Below the pieces are notes generated by a model. That model was not told the DNA's origin. It ran no database searches and saw only the letters and a list, made by a program, of their open reading frames with translations. Below, in pieces: positions 8,854-16,605 of a stretch of 64,000 nt of DNA; positions within the stretch are counted from its first letter, which is position 1, and every line of letters begins with the position of its first letter. Source of the DNA: SB11 sp965222995. GTDB lineage: Bacteria; Bacteroidota; Bacteroidia; UBA8524. The translations under genes and the position numbers were made by a program. The DNA is taken from the NCBI GenBank assembly GCA_965222995.1, contig OZ244977.1:1116001-1180000 (forward strand). The letters are read 5' to 3'.

Positions 8854-8964
8854 TTATATTCTAAAATCGTCAATATAGTAGGTGAGGAAAACATATAAAG
8901 AAATCAGCACCAGTATATTAACAACGGCAAGGAAAATGAATATCCAAACCTTTTTCTTTTTCAT
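8854..8964 (-). CDS. 36-residue single-pass membrane peptide coupled to paaA
   Basis: A small open frame missed by length filters. Its ATG overlaps the paaA stop by one base (TAATG), a classical translational coupling arrangement, and it ends 7 bases before the operon terminator. The peptide starts with four lysines (MKKKKVWIF), has one strongly hydrophobic helix of about 22 residues (roughly 7-29), and a short polar tail YYIDDFRI. No homologue is recognised. The topology rule of positive residues inside suggests a cytoplasmic N-terminus. The coupling, fit inside the operon boundaries and membrane-like composition support a real gene, but conservation has not been tested. Confidence 0.6.
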   Translation of the reverse strand: MKKKKVWIFIFLAVVNILVLISLYVFLTYYIDDFRI

Positions 8965-9944
8965 TAGGCAAGAGGAGCTATGTATTTAGCATCTTTATTT
9001 GCCAGTGCAGCACGTACCCAACGTCCACGCTCTTCTGCCGTACGACGAACAGCCAAACGCTCCTTGTTGCATGGACCATCTCCATTAATTACGCGCTTAA
9101 ACTCTTCCCAATCAGGTTCGGTATAGTCCCATTTGCCTGTTTCTTCATTTTTCTTCAAAAGAGGGTCAGGAAGTGTTAGTCCTAAATCCCAAATTTTAGG
9201 AACATACATGTTTAAGAACTGTTGGCGCATATCATCGTTACTAGCCATTTTCACCTTCCAACGCATTAACTTTTCAGTGTGTACTGATATTTTATCAGAA
9301 GGACCAAAGAAGTGCATTAATGGTGGCCACCAACGATGTAATGCCTCTTGCACCATTTGACGTTGTGTAGGAGTACCTGTAGCCAAGTACACCACGTTAT
9401 CATGCCCGTATTTTAGGTGGAAAGACTCTTCGGCACAAATTCTATCCAAGGCACGGCAATAAGGCCCGTAAGAACCTTTTGCGTTAGTTACTTGGTTAAT
9501 AATTGCACCTGCATCAACCAACCATGCTATAACGGCACTATCTGCCCAAGTTAAAGCTGGGTAATTGAATATGTTTGAGTATTTAGACTTTCCGTTGATT
9601 AAATCATTAATCATTTGCTCACGTGGCTTACCTAAAGTTTCAGCAGCACTATATAATAATTGTGCGTGCCCAACTTCGTCTTGTACCTTAGCCATTAGAG
9701 CAAGCTTACGGCGAAAACCCGGTGCACGGGTTATCCAAGTACCCTCCGGTAAAGCACCAATAATTTCAGAGTGAGCATGTTGCTCAATCATGCGAATTAA
9801 CTGCTTGCGATAGTCGGCAGGCATCCAATCTTTCGGCTCAATTTTTTTGCCACGGTCAATACGCGCTTCAAACTCAGCCAATAATTCCGGGTTGTCTTCT
9901 TGATTAAACTTATCGTTTGGGTCTATATATGCGTTTCCGTACAT
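8964..9944 (-). CDS. paaA: PaaA, catalytic subunit of phenylacetyl-CoA epoxidase
   Basis: 326 residues. PaaA is the diiron oxygenase subunit that epoxidises the ring of phenylacetyl-CoA. Family residues are present: EQHAHSEIIG, LPEGTWITRAPGFRRK, AKVQDEVGHAQLLYSAAETLG (E and H of the ExxH metal site), and AEESFHLKYGHD for the second ExxH pair; all closely parallel E. coli PaaA. A normal complex also needs PaaB, PaaC and PaaE, usually encoded directly downstream. None is present here: paaA is followed only by a 36-residue ORF and a terminator. It lies 36 bases after a TetR regulator, implying aromatic-CoA-responsive control by analogy with PaaR. Confidence 0.9.
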   Translation of the reverse strand: MYGNAYIDPNDKFNQEDNPELLAEFEARIDRGKKIEPKDWMPADYRKQLIRMIEQHAHSEIIGALPEGTWITRAPGFRRKLALMAKVQDEVGHAQLLYSAAETLGKPREQMINDLINGKSKYSNIFNYPALTWADSAVIAWLVDAGAIINQVTNAKGSYGPYCRALDRICAEESFHLKYGHDNVVYLATGTPTQRQMVQEALHRWWPPLMHFFGPSDKISVHTEKLMRWKVKMASNDDMRQQFLNMYVPKIWDLGLTLPDPLLKKNEETGKWDYTEPDWEEFKRVINGDGPCNKERLAVRRTAEERGRWVRAALANKDAKYIAPLA

Positions 9945-9980
9945 AGTATTATATTTTCTATTTAGGATTAATTACTATTT

Positions 9981-10574
9981 TTAAAAGGGTTTAGATTTAC
10001 TTAGTCCCATCAGTACAAAATCACTCAACTTTTCTGCTATTTGGTTAGGAGTCATTTCTCCATCTGGCTTATACCATTCTACAATCCAATTTAGTGATGA
10101 TAAAATATTAAGCACAGCAAATTTTTTATCAACCCCCTTAAAAAGGTTTTCATCTTCACCGTTTTGCAGTATTACCGTAAACTCTTTTTCGTAGCGGTCT
10201 CTAAGCTTTATAAAATCTAATCTGTTCGCCTCACCCAAATACTTCCATTCTTGTAAAAACACTTTAGATTGTGTAAGGTTTGAGGTAAGAATCTCTACAT
10301 GATTTTGTATTGCCATACGTAGTTTTTTTTCAGCATCGAAGTAAATATCGTTTACCTCGTCAATAGCTTTCAAAAAAAGCTGGGCGTGATTGAAACATAT
10401 ATCATGCAATATTTCCTCTTTAGCAGAAATATGGTTGTATAGACTTGCAGCCTCTATGCTCATTGCTTCGGCAATATCACGCATAGAAGTTGCCATGTAG
10501 CCATTTTGACTAAACAAAGTGGCAGCAGTTTCTACTATTTGCTCTTTGCGTGATGTACTTGCTTTAGTCGGCAT
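9981..10574 (-). CDS. TetR/AcrR-family regulator, PaaR-like
   Basis: 197 residues. The N-terminal helix-turn-helix domain spans about residues 8-55 (EQIVETAATLFSQNGYMATS, then MRDIAEAMSIEAASLYNHIS). The C-terminal helical ligand-binding domain has MTPNQIAEKLSDFVLMGL, typical of TetR_C_33-like proteins. First gene of an operon with paaA. A perfect palindrome starts two bases upstream of its ATG, directly downstream of a -7 promoter element, so autorepression is likely. By analogy with PaaR proteins the inducer may be phenylacetyl-CoA or another acyl-CoA, but this is inferred from context. Confidence 0.85.
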   Translation of the reverse strand: MPTKASTSRKEQIVETAATLFSQNGYMATSMRDIAEAMSIEAASLYNHISAKEEILHDICFNHAQLFLKAIDEVNDIYFDAEKKLRMAIQNHVEILTSNLTQSKVFLQEWKYLGEANRLDFIKLRDRYEKEFTVILQNGEDENLFKGVDKKFAVLNILSSLNWIVEWYKPDGEMTPNQIAEKLSDFVLMGLSKSKPF

Positions 10575-10576
10575 AT

Positions 10577-10592
10577 ACTAACGGTTGTTAGT
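10577..10592. promoter_or_regulatory. Operator-like palindrome for the TetR regulator
   Basis: ACTAAC-GGTT-GTTAGT, a perfect 6+6 inverted repeat. It lies between the minus-strand -7 element (10593-10600) and the regulator start codon at 10574, so it would cover the transcription start. TetR operators of PaaR-like proteins commonly have such CTAAC/GTTAG half-sites. Confidence 0.65.
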
Positions 10593-10600
10593 CAAAGGTA
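10593..10600 (-). promoter_or_regulatory. Promoter of the tetR-paaA operon
   Basis: Minus-strand TACCTTTG is an exact TAnnTTTG element; a TTG lies 20 bases further upstream, within the 17-23 range reported for Flavobacterium. The predicted leader is only about 10-12 bases. Confidence 0.6.
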
Positions 10601-10648
10601 GGGTTTTGGATTTTAAAAATCAAGAGCGAATTATAAAGTACCTAATAA

Positions 10649-11362
10649 TCAGTTACTATATAAAACAAAAACAGCAGGTTTTTTATGAAAATCGTGCTTT
10701 TGCTTTTGCCAAAGGTGTAAGGGTTGGGAAATGACTTTTTCATTTTCAGTAGTCAAATTACATGCAATGCAAAGTTTCGTTTTAGGTGAGCAAGTTTTGA
10801 TAATATCTTCTAATAACTGATTGTTTCGGTAAGGGGTTTCAATGAACAATTGCGTTTGTTTCCGTTCTTTTGATTCTCGCTCTAATTGTTTTAATTTTTT
10901 ATTCCGCTCGTTTTTGTCGATTGGTAAGTAACCGTGGAATGCAAAGCTTTGTCCATTAAATCCAGATGCCATAAGGGCTAAGAGGATTGAGGAAGCTCCA
11001 ACAATAGGAATAACCTCAATATTTTTTTTGTGAGCCAAACTTACGATTTCACTTCCCGGGTCGGCAACACAAGGGACTCCTGCATCAGACAGTAAACCCA
11101 TTTTACCACCACTTTCAGCAGTTTTAAGAAATGAAGAAACGTTTTGGTGCTTATCGTGCTTATCCAATACATGAAGTATTAACTCATTTTGTGGGGTATG
11201 AATTTGCAAAGCTTTTAAACAAGCACGAGCATTTTTTTCATTTTCTACCACAAACTCCTTAACATCTCTAATCTGCTTTAATTGTATTTCAGGAATATGT
11301 ATTGGAGAAACTTTAGGGTCTCCTAATGAGTTGGGTATTAGGTAGAGTTTGCCTTTGCTCAT
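10649..11362 (-). CDS. RsmI-family tetrapyrrole-methylase-fold SAM methyltransferase
   Basis: 237 residues. The start GKLYLIPNSLGDP and the motifs LLSDAGVPCVADPGSEIV, PIVGASSILLALMASGF and FHGYLP are those of the RsmI (16S rRNA C1402 ribose methyltransferase) family. Many Bacteroidota carry this form in addition to, or instead of, canonical RsmI, so I do not assign the symbol. C-terminal part is compact and lacks the extra helical domain of some RsmI proteins. Its ATG overlaps the stop of the upstream flippase gene by four bases (ATGA), so translation is probably coupled although the functions look unrelated. Confidence 0.75.
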   Translation of the reverse strand: MSKGKLYLIPNSLGDPKVSPIHIPEIQLKQIRDVKEFVVENEKNARACLKALQIHTPQNELILHVLDKHDKHQNVSSFLKTAESGGKMGLLSDAGVPCVADPGSEIVSLAHKKNIEVIPIVGASSILLALMASGFNGQSFAFHGYLPIDKNERNKKLKQLERESKERKQTQLFIETPYRNNQLLEDIIKTCSPKTKLCIACNLTTENEKVISQPLHLWQKQKHDFHKKPAVFVLYSN

Positions 11363-12849
11363 TTTTTCAGTTTTAAGAAAGCTAATCCTTTATTAAGAAG
11401 CTCTTGAAAGTAAGGGGATACGTTTAGTTTTAAGCTCAATCCAACAAAAATTACTACAATAATTATGGAACGAAGTACAATATCTACATATTCATTAATT
11501 ACTTGTGGTATAGCTAAAGATACTCCCAACGATAATGCCATGATAAGAACGGGTAAAAAAGTCTTATCTGATAATGGGGTAAGTTTTAGCTTAACATACA
11601 AGAAGTAAGATACCGTTACTTGGTATAATAAAATATTGAAGGCACGGGCAATAGAAGCCCCATAAATTCCGTAACGAGGGATTAGAAGGTAGTTAACTAA
11701 CAAAGAAACTAAACCAACAGCCAACATAAAGTAAAAACCGTATTTATAATGCTTGGATAACCCAAGAATAGTACCGTTTACAGAGGTTACCATATTGAAT
11801 AGCTGTCCAATACCTACAAATAATAAGCAATATTTACCCCCTCTATATTTATCTCCATTGGGCATAATGTCATAGATATTATCAATATTGCACCAAAGCA
11901 ACGTGAATAATAGACAAGCCACACTAAGTTGGGCAATGGAGGAGTCTTTATACAGTTTTTGTATCTCACCCAGCTTATTGGTTTTCATGTGGTCTGCAAT
12001 AATGGGAGAAGTAATCAGGTTAATGTTTCTTCCGGGTAACTCTATCATTGATGCCATGAGCACAGCAGTAAGGTAAATACCGTTGTTAGCATCACCATTA
12101 GGGCTGGCTCCAATCATAAAAATATCAATATTATATACCAGCATTCCACCAATTCCTCCTAGCAAAAGAAAACCGTTAAAAACAGTCATTTCCTTAGGTA
12201 GTGCAGGCTGAGGGAATTTTATTTTAGAGAAGTAGAGTTGTCCTAGTCTTTTAAGATAGATAAGAAGCATTAAAGCAACTACTATATAGATGAGTACATA
12301 TACCCAGGCAAAAAGGTTAAAGGTAACCCAACCATAAAAATAGATAAGGGCAAAACTTATAATAGCAATACGAACAAAAACCTCCTTAAATATTTTAGGA
12401 ACGACAATTCGTAGGTTAGCAGCTGAATAAATCTCGTAAATGGTTACGAACATCATCCCGAAAGCAATGGGTACAATCAAATAAGAGTAGCTAGCTAATA
12501 GGGGAGAGTCGTCTTGATAGATAGAAATAAATACATCCTCAAACAAGTAAAACAATAATGTGAATATGGTTATACCAATAAGGGGCACAACACTTATAAG
12601 TGTGAGAAACCCGTTATGTTTTTTTTCTTTATCCTGAAAATAGGGGAAGAACTTAATTACGGATGATTGAATTCCTAAAGAAGTAAAGGCAGAAATTAAA
12701 ACTCCTAATTCAGCTAAAACCCTTAGCAGTCCTACCTCTTTCGGGGTAAAGCAGAGTGGGAAAATGAAAAGATTTAAGAAAAAAGCTAGTATTACTCCAA
12801 AGTACACCACTGCTGTACCTTTTATGCTCTGCCGAATTACAATTCCCAT
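11359..12849 (-). CDS. Polysaccharide flippase, Wzx/MOP superfamily
   Basis: 496 residues with about 12-14 hydrophobic helices spread through its length (for example VYFGVILAFFLNLFIFPLCF near the start). LRVLAELGVLISAFTSLGIQ and the repeated paired helices resemble Wzx O-antigen/lipid-linked glycan flippases of the MATE-like MOP superfamily, which move undecaprenyl-linked sugars across the inner membrane. It marks the left edge of a glycan island. Divergent from the FkbM methyltransferase at 12924. Substrate unknown; a teichuronic or capsule-type repeat exporter is equally possible. Confidence 0.85.
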   Translation of the reverse strand: MGIVIRQSIKGTAVVYFGVILAFFLNLFIFPLCFTPKEVGLLRVLAELGVLISAFTSLGIQSSVIKFFPYFQDKEKKHNGFLTLISVVPLIGITIFTLLFYLFEDVFISIYQDDSPLLASYSYLIVPIAFGMMFVTIYEIYSAANLRIVVPKIFKEVFVRIAIISFALIYFYGWVTFNLFAWVYVLIYIVVALMLLIYLKRLGQLYFSKIKFPQPALPKEMTVFNGFLLLGGIGGMLVYNIDIFMIGASPNGDANNGIYLTAVLMASMIELPGRNINLITSPIIADHMKTNKLGEIQKLYKDSSIAQLSVACLLFTLLWCNIDNIYDIMPNGDKYRGGKYCLLFVGIGQLFNMVTSVNGTILGLSKHYKYGFYFMLAVGLVSLLVNYLLIPRYGIYGASIARAFNILLYQVTVSYFLYVKLKLTPLSDKTFLPVLIMALSLGVSLAIPQVINEYVDIVLRSIIIVVIFVGLSLKLNVSPYFQELLNKGLAFLKLKK

Positions 12850-12886
12850 TTTTTACAAAGTAAACTTAAAATAATGAGCGAATGTA

Positions 12887-12894
12887 TAACTTTG
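12887..12894 (+). promoter_or_regulatory. Putative -7 promoter element for the FkbM gene at 12924
   Basis: TAACTTTG matches TAnnTTTG exactly, 29 bases before the start codon. No -33 TTG at the usual spacing. Confidence 0.4.
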
Positions 12895-12923
12895 CCAAGT
12901 TTGTAAAATGAGAAAAAATCTGA

Positions 12924-13613
12924 ATGAGCATTTTTAAATATGTAGCCAATCTGATGAGGTTCACGGCCAAAGTTGTTGACAAGGTTGGGAGAGTGATATA
13001 TACCGACAAGCTGAGTAAAAATGTAAAGAAGTGGTATAATGATCCGAAGAATAAACTATACAAAACTGATTTTAACTTAAATGAAAATTCAATTGTTTTT
13101 GATTTAGGAGGGTTTGAGGGTCAATGGGCAAGCGATATATATGCTAAATTCAATTGTATTGTTAATGTTTTTGAGCCTGTTAAAATTTATGCCCATGAGA
13201 TTGAAGAAAGGTTCAAGAACAATTCAAAAATTAAAGTTTATCCTTTTGGTTTATACAGCAAGAACAAGAAAGAACAAATTGCTATTCAAGGTGAAGGTTC
13301 GTCTATTCTAAATAAGAGAGATAATAGTGATAAAACTGAAATTGAATTGGTAAGGTTAGTTGATTTTTGGAAAAAAGAAGGTATTGAGAAAATAGACCTG
13401 ATGAAAATTAATATTGAAGGTGCTGAATTCGACTTGCTTGAGGATATAATTAGTGAAGGTCTACATGAAAATATTGAGAATTTATTAATTCAGTTTCATG
13501 ATTTTTTCCCAGATGCAAAGCAAAGAATGGATAATATTCGCTCTAAACTAAAACAAACTCATAATAGTAAGTTCTATTATGAGTTTGTTTGGGAAGGTTG
13601 GTCTAAAAAATAA
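12924..13613 (+). CDS. FkbM-family methyltransferase
   Basis: 229 residues. NSIVFDLGGFEGQWASDIYA (about 53-72) is motif I, VNVFEPV the end of strand 2, and KIDLMKINIEGAEFDLLEDI (about 151-170) is the FkbM signature. FkbM enzymes O-methylate sugars or polyketides; here the neighbours argue for a surface glycan. Divergent from the flippase and convergent with the LamG gene, with only 8 bases between stop codons. Its last codons contain a 17-bp perfect inverted repeat that looks like the terminator of the opposing gene. It differs markedly from the second FkbM gene at 20256-21122. Confidence 0.85.
   Translation: MSIFKYVANLMRFTAKVVDKVGRVIYTDKLSKNVKKWYNDPKNKLYKTDFNLNENSIVFDLGGFEGQWASDIYAKFNCIVNVFEPVKIYAHEIEERFKNNSKIKVYPFGLYSKNKKEQIAIQGEGSSILNKRDNSDKTEIELVRLVDFWKKEGIEKIDLMKINIEGAEFDLLEDIISEGLHENIENLLIQFHDFFPDAKQRMDNIRSKLKQTHNSKFYYEFVWEGWSKK
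13551..13590 (-). terminator. 17-bp hairpin inside the FkbM coding sequence, likely terminator for the opposing gene
   Basis: AAACAAACTCATAATAG, six-base loop, and its exact reverse complement. The hairpin lies inside the 3' end of the FkbM gene (stop at 13611-13613). Read on the minus strand it starts 31 bases after the LamG gene stop and is followed by TTTTAGTTT, as expected of an intrinsic terminator; on the plus strand the following bases are G-rich. Confidence 0.65.
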
Positions 13614-13621
13614 AAGCCTTA

Positions 13622-14629
13622 CTACTCTACTATTAGTCTGTGTATTTTGGTGTAGTGGTTTTTGTCTTGTAACACAACTACGTAAATACCTTTACTTAAG
13701 TCATCAATATTTATTGTATTGTACAAATCTTCAATAATTATTGACTGACAAAATTTCCCATCAATAGTGAAGATTCTAACTGTAGTTTCTTGAGTAATAT
13801 TACTTATAGTAATTTCTTTAGACGCAGGGTTAGGATAAACTTTAGTGCTTTCAAGAATGTTTATGTCTTTTATGCTAAGGGTAGGGTTAGGTTGATTGTA
13901 TATTGAATCAACCTCAGTGTCAGATATTGCTCTGTTATAAATTCTAATATCATCAATAAATCCTCGGTAGTGATTAGCAGAAAAATTTTGTGCAGTGCTT
14001 CGACCAATCTGCATATTTTTTGATGAAGTATCTGCAGAAAGAGCTCCCGCAACTACAGAATCACTCAAAACTCCGTTAAAATACATTTTTTGTACTCCGG
14101 TTGAGTACGAATAAGTAGCAACAATATGCATCCATTTACCCAGGTATGAAGTATCTAAATAACTTTCTTTTACCGAGATTAATTTATTAGTATTTCCACT
14201 TCCAAACCAAAAACCAACTTTAAACCTGTCTTTTGGTGCATAGCCGTTATCATGGTTAAGTTGAAGTCCAAAAGTTGGAAAACTAAACTTGGGACCTTCT
14301 TTGTAAATTAATCCAGGAAAAGACCTTGTTGGTGAAGTATCAACTCTATGCCAGAATGAGATGGTTTTACTCTCGCTTAAGTTTAATTTAGAGTCATGGG
14401 CTATTTCGATATAAGTATTACTATCCCCTGAGAACTGATACGCCATATTAGGATTTCCAAATCTATCAGCAGCAGGAATAGCTTTATTTGTGATTGAATT
14501 TATATTGTTGCCACTCATATCATTAGCATTTCCGCTAAAAGGATAGTAAGCAACCAAACCATTATTTAGTTGAGCAATAGATGTCAATACAATTGATATT
14601 AGTAATGAGCTAAGTAAAAATTTTTTCAT
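13622..14629 (-). CDS. Secreted LamG-domain protein with T9SS type A sorting domain
   Basis: 335 residues. Signal peptide (MKKFLLSSLLISIVLTSIAQ), then NGLVAYYPFSGNANDMSGN, the standard opening of a LamG/concanavalin-like jelly roll that runs to about residue 240 (GFIDDIRIYNRAISDTEVDSI). The C-terminal 75 residues (VYPNPASKEITISN to KIHRLIVE) form a T9SS type A sorting domain, so PorU/PorV should export and process it. LamG domains bind sugars or proteins; the ligand is unknown. It is the only T9SS cargo inside the glycan island, which hints at surface-glycan binding, but that is inference. Confidence 0.88.
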   Translation of the reverse strand: MKKFLLSSLLISIVLTSIAQLNNGLVAYYPFSGNANDMSGNNINSITNKAIPAADRFGNPNMAYQFSGDSNTYIEIAHDSKLNLSESKTISFWHRVDTSPTRSFPGLIYKEGPKFSFPTFGLQLNHDNGYAPKDRFKVGFWFGSGNTNKLISVKESYLDTSYLGKWMHIVATYSYSTGVQKMYFNGVLSDSVVAGALSADTSSKNMQIGRSTAQNFSANHYRGFIDDIRIYNRAISDTEVDSIYNQPNPTLSIKDINILESTKVYPNPASKEITISNITQETTVRIFTIDGKFCQSIIIEDLYNTINIDDLSKGIYVVVLQDKNHYTKIHRLIVE

Positions 14630-14737
14630 ATGAAGTCTTTTATTTTATTTGTTCATCTATAATCAAACAGATAACTGCAAATAAAGATATAACAGAGGTA
14701 AATTCAATAATAAAAGGTTAAAACTCGATAAAAGGAA

Positions 14738-15592
14738 ATGCTTATTCAACAACTCACAGGAGGATTGGGAAATCAAATGTTTCAGTATGCTGGTGCTAAA
14801 GCGCAAGCACTTCGCTTAGGAGTGGAGTTAAAGTTAGATAAAACCCATTTTCTTACTACACCATTGGGTAAAAAGAACTTACGACAATATGAACTTAGCC
14901 ACTTTGCTTTAAAGGAAGATTTTGTGCAGCCTAAGTTTCATTGGGCGAAAAAATACCTCAATACAAAAAAAGTATATAGCGGTTTTGAGACTTTTAAGGA
15001 GCAGCATGTGCACCTTCATCCTGATTTTTTTGAGATTAAAGATAATACCTATATAGAAGGAGTGTTCCAATCTGAAAAATATTTTAAAGAATATGAGAGT
15101 GAAATTAGAAGGAGTTTTGAGTTTAGAAACCCTCCATCACCAAAAAATCAAAAAAGTTTAGATAAAATTAATTCAGCAAATGCAATTTCGCTTCACGTTA
15201 GGCGAGGGGATTATATTAACAACCCTGAAACTAAAAAAACACATGGGGTATGTGATTTAAGTTATTACCAAAGAGCTATAAATTATCTTACTGAAAAAAT
15301 GAAAGAGCCTTATTTCTTTTTATTTTCTGATGAGCCTGAGTGGGTAAAGCAAAATCTACAGTTGGAGTTCCCTTATGAAGTAATCGATTGGAATAAAGGT
15401 AATAATAGTTTTGAGGATATGCGGTTAATGAGCCATTGCCAAAATAATATTATTGCCAACAGTAGTTTTAGTTGGTGGGGAGCATGGCTCAATCAAAACC
15501 CAAATAAAATGGTAATTGCACCTGAAAGATGGTTTGCAGACCCTCAACACGATGCCTCTGATATAATTCCTGATGGTTGGATAAAACTTTAA
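14738..15592 (+). CDS. GT11-family glycosyltransferase, alpha-1,2-fucosyltransferase-like
   Basis: 284 residues. LTGGLGNQMFQYAGAKAQAL at the N-terminus, HVRRGDY (about 154-160) and NSSFSWWGAWLNQNPNKMVI near the C-terminus are the three hallmark blocks of GT11. Members transfer fucose from GDP-fucose to a galactose in O-antigen or capsule. First gene of a same-strand run with a methyltransferase, asnB and a GT2. No GDP-fucose synthesis genes lie in the window, so the donor must be made elsewhere. Acceptor unknown. Confidence 0.88.
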   Translation: MLIQQLTGGLGNQMFQYAGAKAQALRLGVELKLDKTHFLTTPLGKKNLRQYELSHFALKEDFVQPKFHWAKKYLNTKKVYSGFETFKEQHVHLHPDFFEIKDNTYIEGVFQSEKYFKEYESEIRRSFEFRNPPSPKNQKSLDKINSANAISLHVRRGDYINNPETKKTHGVCDLSYYQRAINYLTEKMKEPYFFLFSDEPEWVKQNLQLEFPYEVIDWNKGNNSFEDMRLMSHCQNNIIANSSFSWWGAWLNQNPNKMVIAPERWFADPQHDASDIIPDGWIKL

Positions 15593-15634
15593 CCCTTATA
15601 ATTGCATCTTTGTTAGAAATTTAGTCAAACGTAA

Positions 15635-16603
15635 ATGCACCGTTCGTATTTAGATATTTTGTGCGACCCCAAAACTCAAGAATTTCTTGAGTTAAAGGTT
15701 GAAAAAGAAGAAGATGGTTTTGTTTTAGAAGGTGAACTGGTTTCGCCTTCAAATACCTATCCTATAGTTCGTGGAGTTCCTCGTTTTGCAGGTTTTGATA
15801 TTAATGAAAACTATGCAAAATCATTTGGGTGGCAATGGAATAAATGGAGCAGAGTGCAGTTTGAAAGTGAAAACAAAGGCAGAAAGTATGAGGGGCATAC
15901 CCTGAATATGTGGGAGAAAATCACAGGCAAAACCGAAAAAGACTTAAGCGGTGAATTAATAGCTGACTACGGTTGTGGACCGGGTAGATTTGTTGAGGTA
16001 GCCAGAATGAAAAATGCGCGTGTAGTTGGCTTAGACTACAGCAGTGCGGTAGAAGCCGCGCATGAAATATTTGGCAAAGATGAAAACGTATTGATAGTAC
16101 AAGGAGATATATTAAATCCTCCCTTTAAAAAAGGAGTGTTTGATGGAGCATTCTCTATAGGTGTTTTACACCATACCCCAGGACCAAAAAAGGGTTTTGA
16201 AGAAATTGCGGATTCTGTTAAACAAGGAGGTTGGGTTGCAGCTGCACTATACGGTCAAGGGGGGTATTATGATTTACCTGCAATAAAGTTTTGGAGAAGG
16301 ATATTTAAATTCTTATGGCCTGTTTTTGGTCATTATCCGCCACTGATTTATACCTATTTCACCAATATTGTGTTCTACCCTTTAGGACTGTTTAGGTGGA
16401 CGAGAACCTTGATAAATAGTTTCTTCCCCTTTATGCTGCTTAAAGATTTTAGGTGGAGTATTTTAGATACTTTCGATAGTGTTACCCCAAGTTATCAATC
16501 GGGGCATACCCAACATGAAGTATTTACTTGGTTTAAAGAGAAAAACTTTAGTAAAATAGAGGTTCCTGATTGGTGGGGACCTGTAATTAACGGAACAAAA
16601 TAG
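15635..16603 (+). CDS. Class I SAM methyltransferase with Trm112-like N-terminal region
   Basis: 322 residues. Residues 1-52 (YLDILCDPKTQEFLELK, then YPIVRGVPRF) resemble the small Trm112/UPF0434 fold, although only one of its usual Cys residues is present. A Methyltransf_11-like domain follows: LIADYGCGPGRFVEVA, VVGLDYS, FDGAFSIGVLHHTP. A hydrophobic patch near FPFMLLKDF to the C-terminus may touch the membrane. Two bases separate its stop from asnB. This fusion is common in glycan clusters, where the enzyme is thought to methylate a lipid-linked sugar; substrate unknown. Confidence 0.75.
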   Translation: MHRSYLDILCDPKTQEFLELKVEKEEDGFVLEGELVSPSNTYPIVRGVPRFAGFDINENYAKSFGWQWNKWSRVQFESENKGRKYEGHTLNMWEKITGKTEKDLSGELIADYGCGPGRFVEVARMKNARVVGLDYSSAVEAAHEIFGKDENVLIVQGDILNPPFKKGVFDGAFSIGVLHHTPGPKKGFEEIADSVKQGGWVAAALYGQGGYYDLPAIKFWRRIFKFLWPVFGHYPPLIYTYFTNIVFYPLGLFRWTRTLINSFFPFMLLKDFRWSILDTFDSVTPSYQSGHTQHEVFTWFKEKNFSKIEVPDWWGPVINGTK

Positions 16604-16605
16604 CT

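Noticed and set aside
12908..12937. 9-codon upstream frame overlapping the FkbM start
   Set aside because: Too short and without supporting sequence; could be a leader peptide but chance is likely.
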